A stretch of DNA of 28,283 bases from an uncultured Candidatus Saccharibacteria bacterium (lineage in GTDB: Bacteria > Patescibacteriota > Saccharimonadia > Saccharimonadales > Saccharimonadaceae): positions 1-28,283 of the forward strand of contig CALIXG010000043.1 of the NCBI GenBank assembly GCA_938046495.1. Direction: 5' to 3'. This document shows positions 7,937-15,381 of the stretch, piece by piece; the first letter of the stretch is position 1, and every line of letters starts with the position of its first letter. Under the pieces are notes generated by a model. The model worked only from the letters and a program-made list of their open reading frames with translations, did not search any database and was not told the DNA's origin. Both the position numbers and the translations under genes were made by a program.

Positions 7937-8521
7937 TCACCTCTGTTGTAGTAGGTTTCTTAATCTATTAACTAGTAAGGCTAAATCAGTTTTCATTTGT
8001 TCAGGAATCTGCTTCTTCTCTATGGTTTTTAAGAATTCAACATAAAACCACAACTCATCATCTTTACTGGCATTGAATTTCTGCCAAACATTATCGCCGA
8101 TTCTCTTATATTCCTCTAGAATATCTGTTAAGTTGTGAATTTTGTCAGCGGTAGAAACGATTAATGGCTTCTCATCCTCTATACCATCTAGGTGCGCTAA
8201 ATAGCTATTTTTACGCTCAATCCAGGGTTTTTCTGGCTCGCCAGCAATTTTGTCCTCAGAAACATTTTTTACAATTTCAACTATTTCGTTGCCGAAATCA
8301 TTCCTCATATCGTTTTCGGAATATATCGTAGGCTCTACATCCTCTAAAATATCGTGTAGAATACTCGCCACTATAGTGTCTTCGTCAGCCGTATATTCTG
8401 AAACGATCATCGCTACTGCAACTGGATGCGAAATGTAAGGGATATCCGTACCTTTTCTTGTCTGATTGCGATGCGCTTTGGACGCAACCTTTAGAGCCAG
8501 ATTAATCTTATCACTAATCAT
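7937..8521 (-). CDS. MESH1/RelA-SpoT-type HD-domain hydrolase
   Basis: 194 aa, the size of stand-alone small alarmone hydrolases. The HD-domain signature is clear: AHRNQTRKGTDIPYISHPVAVA (16-37; H32), ASILHDILEDV (52-62; H56, D57, E60, D61) and STADKIHNL (123-131; D126). These are the metal ligands and catalytic acids of the RelA/SpoT hydrolase fold. No synthetase domain is present, so hydrolysis of (p)ppGpp or a related nucleotide is the likely reaction; this is inferred from the family. The ATG overlaps the stop of the upstream Csx3-like gene as TAATG and has no clear Shine-Dalgarno site, indicating translational coupling. The C-terminal third (140-194) is helical and not assigned. Confidence 0.8.
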   Translation of the reverse strand: MISDKINLALKVASKAHRNQTRKGTDIPYISHPVAVAMIVSEYTADEDTIVASILHDILEDVEPTIYSENDMRNDFGNEIVEIVKNVSEDKIAGEPEKPWIERKNSYLAHLDGIEDEKPLIVSTADKIHNLTDILEEYKRIGDNVWQKFNASKDDELWFYVEFLKTIEKKQIPEQMKTDLALLVNRLRNLLQQR

Positions 8522-9981
8522 TAGATAACCTTACCTAGATCTTCTTTGTTTGCTGCCCAAGCCACGGTAGAACCTTCGCCTGGCTGGAATGCGGCAATAC
8601 CCGCAACTTTGCCCTTATAACCAGAAGCAATAGAAGCCTTGAGCCAGTTCGGGCCTTGCGTAGAGATTACTACTATGGCATTCTCTGGGAGCTGAGGGAC
8701 AGTCATCGTTTCTAGATCCGCAGGAGAAATTGGATTATTTGAAGCGTGAGCTGTATTATGTACAACATAAATTGGTTTGCCTTCCATTTCGCCTTGCTGC
8801 TGTGGTTTGGTCCACCATTTAGTAGCTAGCTCCTCAGCCTCTGGGAGCTTCTTTACGGGAATGTAGCCATCTGGACCACGCAAGCGCACATCATTACTTC
8901 CAGCATCTTCAAAGGCTAATGCTAGCGCTATAGCTTCCCAGGAGTTAACCGGGCCATTTAGCCATGCAGGTTGTCCATCGAAATCGAGAGCTTTTTCGTA
9001 AATTTGCGGAATGGCCGAGCGCAAAATTTGTTTATTTTGCACCTGTTTCTGCTGTCCATCTCTGGTAGTAATAGTTCGTTCGATAGTTTCGTTTGGTAAA
9101 TCTTTAAATACTTCTGGGATAAATACTTCAAAAGGATTGGCGTTTTCACCCTCGTGGGCTTCTTTGTAGGCAATATTACCCTCTACTAGGCCAGATATTA
9201 AACCTGCGACCTGTTTAATGGTTTCTCTATCAGCTGCCGGTTCGCCACGCTCCAGATGATGTACTGAGCTTACAATATGGCTCTTTTCTGGCTCCATTGG
9301 GCGCTGAACATCGTGATTGCCCTGATAGTGGCTATGGAGTTTAGCTATAACTTCTATATTGTTTCCTTCAAAAAAATCACGCCATTCTGCTACTTTTGAC
9401 AAGTCGCCAGCAAGAATGATAGCGTGAGTTGCGCCCTCAATCATCTCGGCATTTTCTTCACTCGTCCGGCCACCAACATCAATAATCATTAGTGGACCTT
9501 CCCAGTCGTGGATCTTCTTTTTACGATCCGCTACAAATTCAGGAGTAAATTTACCTTTCTGACGGAATTTTATTACTTCCGGATCGTCATAGTGACGCTG
9601 AAGCCATGGACCCTCGCCATCCGGTGCGGCACTGAATGAGAAGGTATTGTCCTTATCGAGGTTCCGAGTTAATGCTTCAATAAATACTGATTTGCCAGAG
9701 TGTGGTGGACCGCCAATAACAATCTTAATGCCTTTTTTAAGTTTTTCTTGGCGCTCCGCCAAACTCTCCGCCGTGTCCATGGTTGGAATTTCTTCGACTA
9801 TCGTTTCTGAAGATGTATCTTCTTCCGTATCTTCTGCGGAATTTATTGATTCTAACGCCCTCTGACCTAATTCTTGCATTGGAGCTATATCTGGTTGTTC
9901 GATGTTTTCTTGCCGATCTTCTGTCGTCGCCTCAAATCGAGACCATTCTGCTCCACCGGAACTGGGGAATGACTCATTCAT
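8521..9981 (-). CDS. P-loop NTPase fused to a Csx3-like domain
   Basis: 486 aa. Residues 1-80 are acidic and probably disordered. The NTPase domain (84-270) has Walker A GGPPHSGKS (90-98), a conserved block AAPDGEGPW (118-126), KGKFTPEFV (142-150), and Walker B LMIIDVGGR (164-172). This set matches, from memory, the NTPase found fused to CRISPR-associated Csx3. Residues 270-400 are unassigned. Residues 403-486 resemble Csx3: ISPADLETMTVPQLPENAIVVIS, then TQGPNWLKASIASGY (441-455), where Csx3 has GRGPIWLYAALAH. The DP of the Csx3 FDPR motif is replaced by FQP (465-467), and I see no His nine residues before it. Csx3/Crn3 cleaves cyclic tetra-adenylate, so this copy may bind rather than cut. 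It starts the operon with the HD hydrolase. No CRISPR genes are nearby. Confidence 0.7.
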   Translation of the reverse strand: MNESFPSSGGAEWSRFEATTEDRQENIEQPDIAPMQELGQRALESINSAEDTEEDTSSETIVEEIPTMDTAESLAERQEKLKKGIKIVIGGPPHSGKSVFIEALTRNLDKDNTFSFSAAPDGEGPWLQRHYDDPEVIKFRQKGKFTPEFVADRKKKIHDWEGPLMIIDVGGRTSEENAEMIEGATHAIILAGDLSKVAEWRDFFEGNNIEVIAKLHSHYQGNHDVQRPMEPEKSHIVSSVHHLERGEPAADRETIKQVAGLISGLVEGNIAYKEAHEGENANPFEVFIPEVFKDLPNETIERTITTRDGQQKQVQNKQILRSAIPQIYEKALDFDGQPAWLNGPVNSWEAIALALAFEDAGSNDVRLRGPDGYIPVKKLPEAEELATKWWTKPQQQGEMEGKPIYVVHNTAHASNNPISPADLETMTVPQLPENAIVVISTQGPNWLKASIASGYKGKVAGIAAFQPGEGSTVAWAANKEDLGKVI

Positions 9982-10017
9982 TTCAAATATCCTTTTTGTT
10001 AAGTATTACCTAATAAA

Positions 10018-10026
10018 ATCATACCA
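10018..10026 (-). promoter_or_regulatory. Extended -10 promoter of the Csx3-like/HD operon
   Basis: On the minus strand TGG-TATGAT (10026-10018), about 36 bases before ATG 9981. AAAGGA precedes the start. No convincing -35 box. Confidence 0.4.
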
Positions 10027-10055
10027 TATAAAAGGTATTTTTCAGACAAAGGGAA

Positions 10056-10077
10056 AGCCCGGATATTTATCCGGGCT
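10056..10077 (-). terminator. Terminator of the 111-aa gene
   Basis: AGCCCGGATA (10056-10065) pairs with TATCCGGGCT (10068-10077); on the minus strand TTTCCCTTTG follows. It lies about 150 bases after the stop codon, leaving a long 3' untranslated region that contains GCGGA/TCCGC (10152-10164) and a C7 tract. Confidence 0.7.
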
Positions 10078-10106
10078 GTGATAGTTTCCCCAATATTTAG
10101 TTGTAA

Positions 10107-10113
10107 GGGGGGG
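10107..10113 (-). repeat. C7 tract in the 3' region of the 111-aa gene
   Basis: Seven C on the minus strand, 114 bases after the stop and about 30 bases before the terminator hairpin. Confidence 0.7.
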
Positions 10114-10227
10114 AGCAGAGCTCTTTTTTGGTCGGCGTTTGTTGCGGATTGTCCGCTTGAAGCTAAGGGAGAACCTTAAAACTTTTATTTTACGCTTTCC
10201 TTAGGAGATGCTCGTCATTGAGCTGCT

Positions 10228-10563
10228 TTAGACGAGGGCGAACCTCTTGCAGCCGATAATGCGACCGGAGTCGTCGCGCACGGGGTCGGCGGTGATCACC
10301 AAATCGCTCGTCGTGCGACCTTCCGCCTTAGCGGCATTGGCCGTGATCACGCTCACGATGTAGTAGATTCCGTCTTCCGGTGCCGGTAGATCTTCGGTAG
10401 CACCGAACTTCATCGAAACGAGTTCGATTCCGTCCAGTTCGCCAACGTGTTCCGCCGTCTGAGAAGCGCGTGCGATACCCTCGGAAGGGAACGCGGCCTT
10501 GACGGTGCCGTCCTCGTTAATGATAGATACGGTATGTGGCGTCAAATTCTTGATTGTTGCCAT
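10228..10563 (-). CDS. Conserved phage/plasmid-type hypothetical protein
   Basis: 111 aa, no membrane segment. The opening IKNLTPHTVSIINEDGTV (4-21), the PSEGIARAS stretch, DGIYYIVSVITANAA (64-78) and the ending DPVRDDSGRIIGCKRFALV (93-111) resemble a small protein family seen in actinobacterial phages, prophages and plasmids; I know no function for it. The ATG has AAGGAG five bases away. A hairpin AGCGGC/GCCGCT (10578-10593) stands just before that site. The coding sequence is visibly GC-rich compared with its neighbours and with the AT-rich leader, a sign of recent transfer. It has its own consensus promoter, a 240-nt folded leader and its own terminator. Confidence 0.75.
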   Translation of the reverse strand: MATIKNLTPHTVSIINEDGTVKAAFPSEGIARASQTAEHVGELDGIELVSMKFGATEDLPAPEDGIYYIVSVITANAAKAEGRTTSDLVITADPVRDDSGRIIGCKRFALV

Positions 10564-10577
10564 ATAGGCTCCTTTCT

Positions 10578-10720
10578 AGCGGCTTCGGCCGCTCTGGAAA
10601 TTTTCCGAATCGGTCGAATACCGCCCTGACACCAAGCTCTCTTTTCGCAAGGTGGGGTGGCTGAATATAATAGGCTCAATAGCTTTTACCCATTGTATTA
10701 TATTCACTCATTCCACCTTG
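10578..10720 (-). promoter_or_regulatory. Structured leader of the 111-aa gene with long two-part hairpin
   Basis: The main element (10648-10720) has an outer stem CAAGGTGG/CCACCTTG (10648-10655 with 10713-10720), a symmetric seven-by-seven internal loop, an inner stem GAATATAATA/TATTATATTC (10663-10672 with 10696-10705), and a tip CAAT/ATTG (10677-10680 with 10692-10695). A short stem with a four-base loop follows at 10578-10593, directly before the Shine-Dalgarno site. Further upstream TAAGCTT and AAGCTTA can pair. All pairs were read by eye. I cannot match it to a known RNA family. Confidence 0.55.
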
Positions 10721-10807
10721 TGGTTGAGATCCTTACATCTTCATATTGGTCTTAATGTTCTTAAGCTTTTCGATTGACTGTTTTCCTTTCTCAAGCTTAC
10801 GACACAT

Positions 10808-10836
10808 ATAATAACACAAGCACTTTATTTTGTCAA
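10808..10836 (-). promoter_or_regulatory. Consensus promoter of the 111-aa gene
   Basis: On the minus strand TTGACA (10836-10831), 17 bases, TATTAT (10813-10808). Start of transcription near 10801, giving a leader of about 237 nt. The 477-base gap 10564-11040 consists of this leader, two divergent promoters, an inverted repeat between them and the leader of the next gene. Confidence 0.8.
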
Positions 10837-10869
10837 TATTAGTTACCATATTTTCGTAAAAAATCTAGT

Positions 10870-10900
10870 CTTTCGTTAAGATTCAGGACCTTAACGGAAG
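10870..10900. repeat. Inverted repeat between two divergent promoters
   Basis: CTTTCGTTAAG (10870-10880) and CTTAACGGAAG (10890-10900) pair with one G-T wobble around a nine-base loop. It ends two bases before the -35 box of the plus-strand promoter and lies about 34 bases upstream of the minus-strand one, so it is a candidate shared operator. There is no T run for a terminator. Confidence 0.5.
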
Positions 10901-10902
10901 TA

Positions 10903-10931
10903 TTGACAAAATATACTAAAAATGATATTAT
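10903..10931 (+). promoter_or_regulatory. Consensus promoter of the 68-aa membrane protein gene
   Basis: TTGACA (10903-10908), 17 bases, TATTAT (10926-10931). The leader is about 100 nt and contains a hairpin GCAAAATTGG/CCAATTTGC (10967-11000). Confidence 0.8.
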
Positions 10932-11040
10932 AGAAAAGTCACTAGTTAACTCTTTTGATGTAACTTGCAAAATTGGTGAAAAATTATTTTCCAATTTGCT
11001 ACACGTTTACTTTTGCCATAAGAATAGGAGGGAATTAATT

Positions 11041-11247
11041 ATGGAAAATGAACTCAGAAGCAAAATCAAGAAAACTGTAATCTCGTTTTCAATATTACTT
11101 TCAGCAGCCATGGTTATATATTCATCATTATACTGCCTAATTACTGCATCTATCCACGCAAGAGATTATCCAGCATTTATCGCTTTTTTCGTGGCCGGTG
11201 TACTTGCAATCTTCATTGGTTGCGCGATGTATTTTTGTAACGACTAA
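11041..11247 (+). CDS. Small two-helix membrane protein
   Basis: 68 aa from ATG 11041, which has AGGAGGG at correct spacing. A longer reading from TTG 10903 is rejected, because that TTG is the -35 box of the promoter. The protein has two hydrophobic helices, about residues 13-35 and 45-64, with a charged N-terminus (MENELRSKIKK), so the ends are probably cytoplasmic. No family recognised. Size and layout fit a small membrane regulator, toxin or immunity protein, but nothing in the sequence decides this. It is divergent from the 111-aa gene and shares the inverted repeat at 10870-10900 with it. Confidence 0.6.
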   Translation: MENELRSKIKKTVISFSILLSAAMVIYSSLYCLITASIHARDYPAFIAFFVAGVLAIFIGCAMYFCND

Positions 11248-11260
11248 TTATTTTTTCACC

Positions 11261-11291
11261 TGCCTTCTCCGAAAGGAGGGGCATTTTTTGA
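11261..11291 (+). terminator. Terminator after the 68-aa gene
   Basis: TGCC-tt-CTCC, loop GAAA, GGAG-GGGCA, then TTTTTT. It ends the accessory island on the right. Confidence 0.85.
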
Positions 11292-11333
11292 CTGTTACAT
11301 TTTTGCACTTGAGATATTAACTCAAGCGCCATC

Positions 11334-11362
11334 TCGACAAAACGCTAATTTTTTGTTATAAT
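11334..11362 (+). promoter_or_regulatory. Promoter of uvrA
   Basis: TCGACA (11334-11339), 17 bases, TATAAT (11357-11362). The ATG is 17 bases further on, so the leader is only about ten bases and has no Shine-Dalgarno site. Confidence 0.7.
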
Positions 11363-11379
11363 ACCTGATTGATTTAAGT

Positions 11380-14343
11380 ATGGAAAATGGGACTAAAAAC
11401 GTGGAAGAAACAACAAAAAATAAGGGTCTACTCTCTCCGGGCGGTAAAGCGCTTTTGAAGGATAATCCAGACAACTACATCAAGATTCGTGGTGCCAGGC
11501 AGAATAATCTTAAGAACATCGATCTCGATATCCCACGCGATAAACTAGTGGTGATTACCGGGCTTTCTGGTTCTGGTAAATCCAGCCTCGCCTTCGACAC
11601 GATTTACGCTGAAGGTCAGCGTCGTTATGTTGAGTCACTCTCCTCTTATGCGCGTATGTTTCTCGGCGTGATGGATAAGCCGGACTTTGATACGATTACT
11701 GGACTTTCGCCAGCTATCTCTATTGATCAAAAGTCTACTTCCAGAAACCCTCGTTCTACTGTCGCTACGGTTACGGAAGTTTATGATTACTTGCGCTTAC
11801 TTTTTGCGCGTGTCGGTGTGCCGCATTGTCCGATTTGTCACCGCGAAGTATCTAAACGTTCCGTGGAAGATATCGTCAATGAAGTCATGAAGCTTCCGAT
11901 TGGTTCGAAATTGATGCTACTTGCGCCAATTGTGCAACAGAAAAAAGGTGAATTTCTCCACATCTCTGAGCAATATCTCCAAAAAGGCTTCTCTCGCGTG
12001 CGCGTGGATGGCGTAGTCTACGCCCTAGATGAATTCCCAATTCTTGAAAAACAGGAACGTCACGATATTGAATTGGTAGTCGATCGTTTCATCCTGAACC
12101 CAGAACTTTATTCCCGCATTTCTAGCTCCATTGAGCAGGCTCTCGAGCTTGGCCAAGGTTTAATCATGCTTCTAAAAATTAATGACAATTCTTCCACGAT
12201 TGAAGGGAAGAATCTCGGTAAATCTAATACCGAAGTTCTTACTTATTCTCAGCGCTACGCCTGCCCAGTTCACCCAGATGAATTGATTCCAGAACTCGAA
12301 CCACGTCTTTTTTCCTTCAATGCCCCTCAAGGCGCCTGTCCGACTTGTACTGGTCTTGGTACGCGCATGGAAATCGACCCGAATCTCGTGTTTAATCAAA
12401 ATCTCACCATTGCCGAAGGTGGTATTCGTCCGTTCAATCGCGTACAGAGTGACTCTTGGTGGCTTAAACGTCTCTCGGCGGTGGCCGCGCGTCATGGTTT
12501 TTCCATTCATGTACCAATTCGCGAGCTCACCGAAGAACAAAAACATTTAATCCTTTATGGCACTGGTACTGAAAAATATGAAGTCAAAATTTCTGGCTCC
12601 GGCAAGTTTAAGGATGGTGCGACCTATGAATCGATTTACGAAGGCGTCATCCCGACTCTCGAGCGCCGCCACAAGGAAACCGACTCAGATTTTATGCGCA
12701 AGGATATTGAACGATTTATGCGCGTACACGAATGTCAAACTTGTCATGGCGCTAGATTGAAGCCGGTGGTGCTTGCCGTCACTATTCATGGCCTCAATAT
12801 TAATGATTTTTGTAATCTCGATGTCGACGCCATGCTAGATGTTTTGTCGCAGGATCTCGAATTTACCGAGGCAGAGGCTTTAATTGCGCGTCCAATCCTC
12901 AAAGTTATTCGAGAGCGTGTTAAATTCATGCAGGACGTCGGTCTAGGTTATCTGGAACTTAGTCGTGCGGCCAATACTCTCTCTGGTGGGGAAGCTCAAC
13001 GCATTCGCTTGGCTACCCAAATCGGTTCTGGTCTCCAGGGGGTACTTTATGTGCTCGATGAACCGTCGATCGGTCTACACCAACGTGATAACGATAAGCT
13101 TATTTCGACCTTGAGACATCTGCGTGACCTTAGGAATACCGTGCTAGTCGTCGAGCATGATGAAGATACCATGATGAGTGCGGACTATTTGATTGATATT
13201 GGTCCTGGGGCTGGTACACGCGGTGGTCAGGTGATTTCCGCTGGTACACCAGAGGAAATTGCGAACGATTCAGGTTCACTCACTGGTAAATATTTATCCG
13301 GTGCCAAGAAAATCCCTGTGCCGAAAACTCGTCGCAAGCCGAAGCTTAATCAATATCTCACCGTGGTCGGCGCCAGGGAAAATAACCTAAAAAATCTTAC
13401 CGTCAAATTCCCCCTAGGCGTGATGACCGTGGTTTCTGGCGTCTCGGGTTCTGGTAAGTCCACTTTGGTTAATGAAATCTTGGCTAACGAATTACTCGCC
13501 CGTCTTCATCGTGCCCAAACCGTAGCTGGCGAACATGAACGTATTGATGGTATCGATAATCTCGATAAATGCATCGTGATCGACCAGAGTCCAATCGGTC
13601 GTACGCCACGCTCGAACCCAGCCACCTATACCGGTGTCTTTACCGCCATCCGTGAACTTTTTGCCGCTCAACCAGAAGCAGAGATTCGTGGTTATAAGGC
13701 CGGTCGTTTCTCCTTTAATGTCAAGGGCGGTCGCTGTGAAACCTGCCAAGGTGACGGCGTGAATAAGATTGAAATGCACTTCCTGCCAGATGTTTATGTG
13801 ACTTGTCCGACCTGTCATGGTAAGCGCTATAATCGTGAGGCCCTCGAGGTAAAATATAAGGGTAAGGATATTTCTGATGTCTTAAATATGACCATCGATG
13901 AGGCGGTGGAGTTCTTCGAAAATATTCCTGCTATCGCTAATAAACTGAAGACTATTCAAGAGGTTGGTCTCGGTTATATTCGTCTCGGTCAATCTGCCAC
14001 TACCTTCTCGGGTGGCGAAGCTCAACGTATTAAGATTGCTACTGAACTTTCTCGTCGTTCGACCGGTAAAACTCTCTATATTTTGGACGAGCCGACCACT
14101 GGTCTGCATACCGATGATGTGAATCGCCTCTTGAAAATTCTAGATCGCTTGGTTGCTGGCGGTAATACCATGGTTATTATTGAGCATAATCTACATGTGA
14201 TTAAAAGCGCCGACTGGATTATCGATATGGGCCCAGAAGGTGGCCAACATGGTGGTCAGATTATCGCCGAGGGTACGCCAGAAGAAATCGCCAAAAATGA
14301 TCAAACCCCTACCGGTGTTTATCTCCGTGAGTTTCTCAAATAA
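11380..14343 (+). CDS. uvrA: Excinuclease ABC subunit A
   Basis: 987 aa, somewhat longer than E. coli UvrA (940), partly through a 30-residue N-terminal extension. Two ABC ATPase modules: Walker A GLSGSGKS (61-68) and GVSGSGKS (687-694), signatures [14 protein letters not shown] and [14 protein letters not shown], and Walker [10 protein letters not shown] and LDEPTTGLH. The zinc module in the first half reads CPVH before [19 protein letters not shown], so one Cys of the usual CxxC is His. The second zinc finger (CETC with CPTC, 19 residues between) is canonical. UvrA finds bulky DNA lesions and loads UvrB in nucleotide excision repair. The gene stands alone between an island terminator and a bidirectional terminator. 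GTG 11401 is an alternative start. Confidence 0.97.
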   Translation: MENGTKNVEETTKNKGLLSPGGKALLKDNPDNYIKIRGARQNNLKNIDLDIPRDKLVVITGLSGSGKSSLAFDTIYAEGQRRYVESLSSYARMFLGVMDKPDFDTITGLSPAISIDQKSTSRNPRSTVATVTEVYDYLRLLFARVGVPHCPICHREVSKRSVEDIVNEVMKLPIGSKLMLLAPIVQQKKGEFLHISEQYLQKGFSRVRVDGVVYALDEFPILEKQERHDIELVVDRFILNPELYSRISSSIEQALELGQGLIMLLKINDNSSTIEGKNLGKSNTEVLTYSQRYACPVHPDELIPELEPRLFSFNAPQGACPTCTGLGTRMEIDPNLVFNQNLTIAEGGIRPFNRVQSDSWWLKRLSAVAARHGFSIHVPIRELTEEQKHLILYGTGTEKYEVKISGSGKFKDGATYESIYEGVIPTLERRHKETDSDFMRKDIERFMRVHECQTCHGARLKPVVLAVTIHGLNINDFCNLDVDAMLDVLSQDLEFTEAEALIARPILKVIRERVKFMQDVGLGYLELSRAANTLSGGEAQRIRLATQIGSGLQGVLYVLDEPSIGLHQRDNDKLISTLRHLRDLRNTVLVVEHDEDTMMSADYLIDIGPGAGTRGGQVISAGTPEEIANDSGSLTGKYLSGAKKIPVPKTRRKPKLNQYLTVVGARENNLKNLTVKFPLGVMTVVSGVSGSGKSTLVNEILANELLARLHRAQTVAGEHERIDGIDNLDKCIVIDQSPIGRTPRSNPATYTGVFTAIRELFAAQPEAEIRGYKAGRFSFNVKGGRCETCQGDGVNKIEMHFLPDVYVTCPTCHGKRYNREALEVKYKGKDISDVLNMTIDEAVEFFENIPAIANKLKTIQEVGLGYIRLGQSATTFSGGEAQRIKIATELSRRSTGKTLYILDEPTTGLHTDDVNRLLKILDRLVAGGNTMVIIEHNLHVIKSADWIIDMGPEGGQHGGQIIAEGTPEEIAKNDQTPTGVYLREFLK

Positions 14344-14376
14344 AAACCGCCTTCAGCCTAATTATTGCGGCGTTAT

Positions 14377-14403
14377 AAAATCCCTAGTCAGACTAGGGAT
14401 TTT
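14377..14403. terminator. Bidirectional terminator between uvrA and the PfkB-like gene
   Basis: AAAATCCCTA (14377-14386) and TAGGGATTTT (14394-14403) pair perfectly, with A and T runs on both sides. It serves the two convergent transcripts. Confidence 0.85.
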
Positions 14404-14458
14404 CTAATAATTGGAGCTTATTCGGTTTGTTATCTTATTTACTTATTCGTAGGTTATC

Positions 14459-15334
14459 TTATCTTATCGCTAAGGCTTCGCGTAGCTTATCGGATAATTG
14501 ATTAATTTTCAGGGTTTTATTGGCTTTTGAATTTTCGACATTAATTTTGGCTAGCATCAACGCTCGCTGTAAATTCCAGTCTGTAATTAGTGCCGAGAAA
14601 ATTGTGCCCGCAATAATCGTTGCGGCGACGTCACGCGTCACTTTTATGTCCTTATTTCGAAAATCTTCCTTAAAAACCCCAGCCAGGATTTGGTTTTCTG
14701 TTATATAAATTAGCTTCAAAGTCGAAAGCGTACCTAAAATTTGTTTCACTCGCATCATTTGCGATTTTTCGCCCATCACGAGAACAATCTCCGCTCGCTG
14801 TAAGAGACGATAAAAAGTCGTCAAATTAGTCCTGGAGAGGTTAGGCGCATTCAATAATTTTGGCAGCTCCGAGCGATCAAAACACCAAGCTAGCTTAGTC
14901 TTTGGATGCGTCTCGAGATAATCCAAAATCGTCTTAATCTGTACGTTATTTAATTCCGCCGACCAATCGATGTAAATGTAATCAAATTTAGCCGTACGCT
15001 TTTCTAAAATTTTGCCATTAAAATCACATTGCTTGACAAATTCTGGCGCCAAGCTGATGTAGCTATTTTTCGAAAGCAAAATATATTGAAAATCATCACA
15101 AGTTTCGGGATTTTCCGGACTAAAAGCCGTCTCGGTTTCAATCCGAAAGTTTGAAATTACTTCATTTACAAGTTTCTGGCCAGTCATGATACTGAAGCGA
15201 TCGTTATAATATTTTTCGCCGCCGTCATAAACCAAATCCAGGTGCGCATTCTGGTTTTTGTCCAGTTCAAAATTTTTGGCATCCAGAGAAAGATAAACGT
15301 TTTTAATGTTTTTACCAATAATTAATACTTTCAT
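14459..15334 (-). CDS. Degenerate PfkB-family (sugar kinase-like) protein
   Basis: 291 aa from ATG 15334. A GTG four codons upstream is not used, because it belongs to a duplicated remnant of the pseudouridine synthase end (see the direct repeats). The start KVLIIGKNIKNVYLSLD fits the first strand of PfkB/ribokinase folds, and DVAATIIAGTIFSALITDWNLQRALMLAKINVENS (near residues 233-267 of this reading) aligns with the C-terminal PfkB motif DTFAGGFLAAL--G-SLEEALRLA. The catalytic GAGD is changed: the Asp position is Thr. It is therefore probably a non-catalytic relative or has changed its reaction. GGAG lies six bases before the ATG. It is the last gene of the operon that begins at 19340. Confidence 0.6.
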   Translation of the reverse strand: MKVLIIGKNIKNVYLSLDAKNFELDKNQNAHLDLVYDGGEKYYNDRFSIMTGQKLVNEVISNFRIETETAFSPENPETCDDFQYILLSKNSYISLAPEFVKQCDFNGKILEKRTAKFDYIYIDWSAELNNVQIKTILDYLETHPKTKLAWCFDRSELPKLLNAPNLSRTNLTTFYRLLQRAEIVLVMGEKSQMMRVKQILGTLSTLKLIYITENQILAGVFKEDFRNKDIKVTRDVAATIIAGTIFSALITDWNLQRALMLAKINVENSKANKTLKINQLSDKLREALAIR

Positions 15335-15371
15335 CTTTTTCTCCACCTCTTTAAATTCACCGTCTTTTAAG
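15310..15371. repeat. Imperfect direct repeat, copy 2
   Basis: 62 bases, about 88 percent identical to 16118-16178, with seven substitutions, all transitions, and one indel. On the minus strand it reads as a remnant of the end of the pseudouridine synthase gene (GEFKEVEKK) running into the true start of the PfkB-like gene (MKVLIIGK). Confidence 0.85.
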
Positions 15372-15381
15372 TTTTATTATT

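Noticed and set aside
10903..11040. Longer reading of the 68-aa gene from TTG 10903
   Set aside because: The TTG is the -35 box of a consensus promoter, and ATG 11041 has an AGGAGGG site.
15335..15346. GTG 15346 as start of the PfkB-like gene
   Set aside because: The four codons belong to the duplicated remnant of the upstream gene end, and the ATG at 15334 has GGAG six bases before it.
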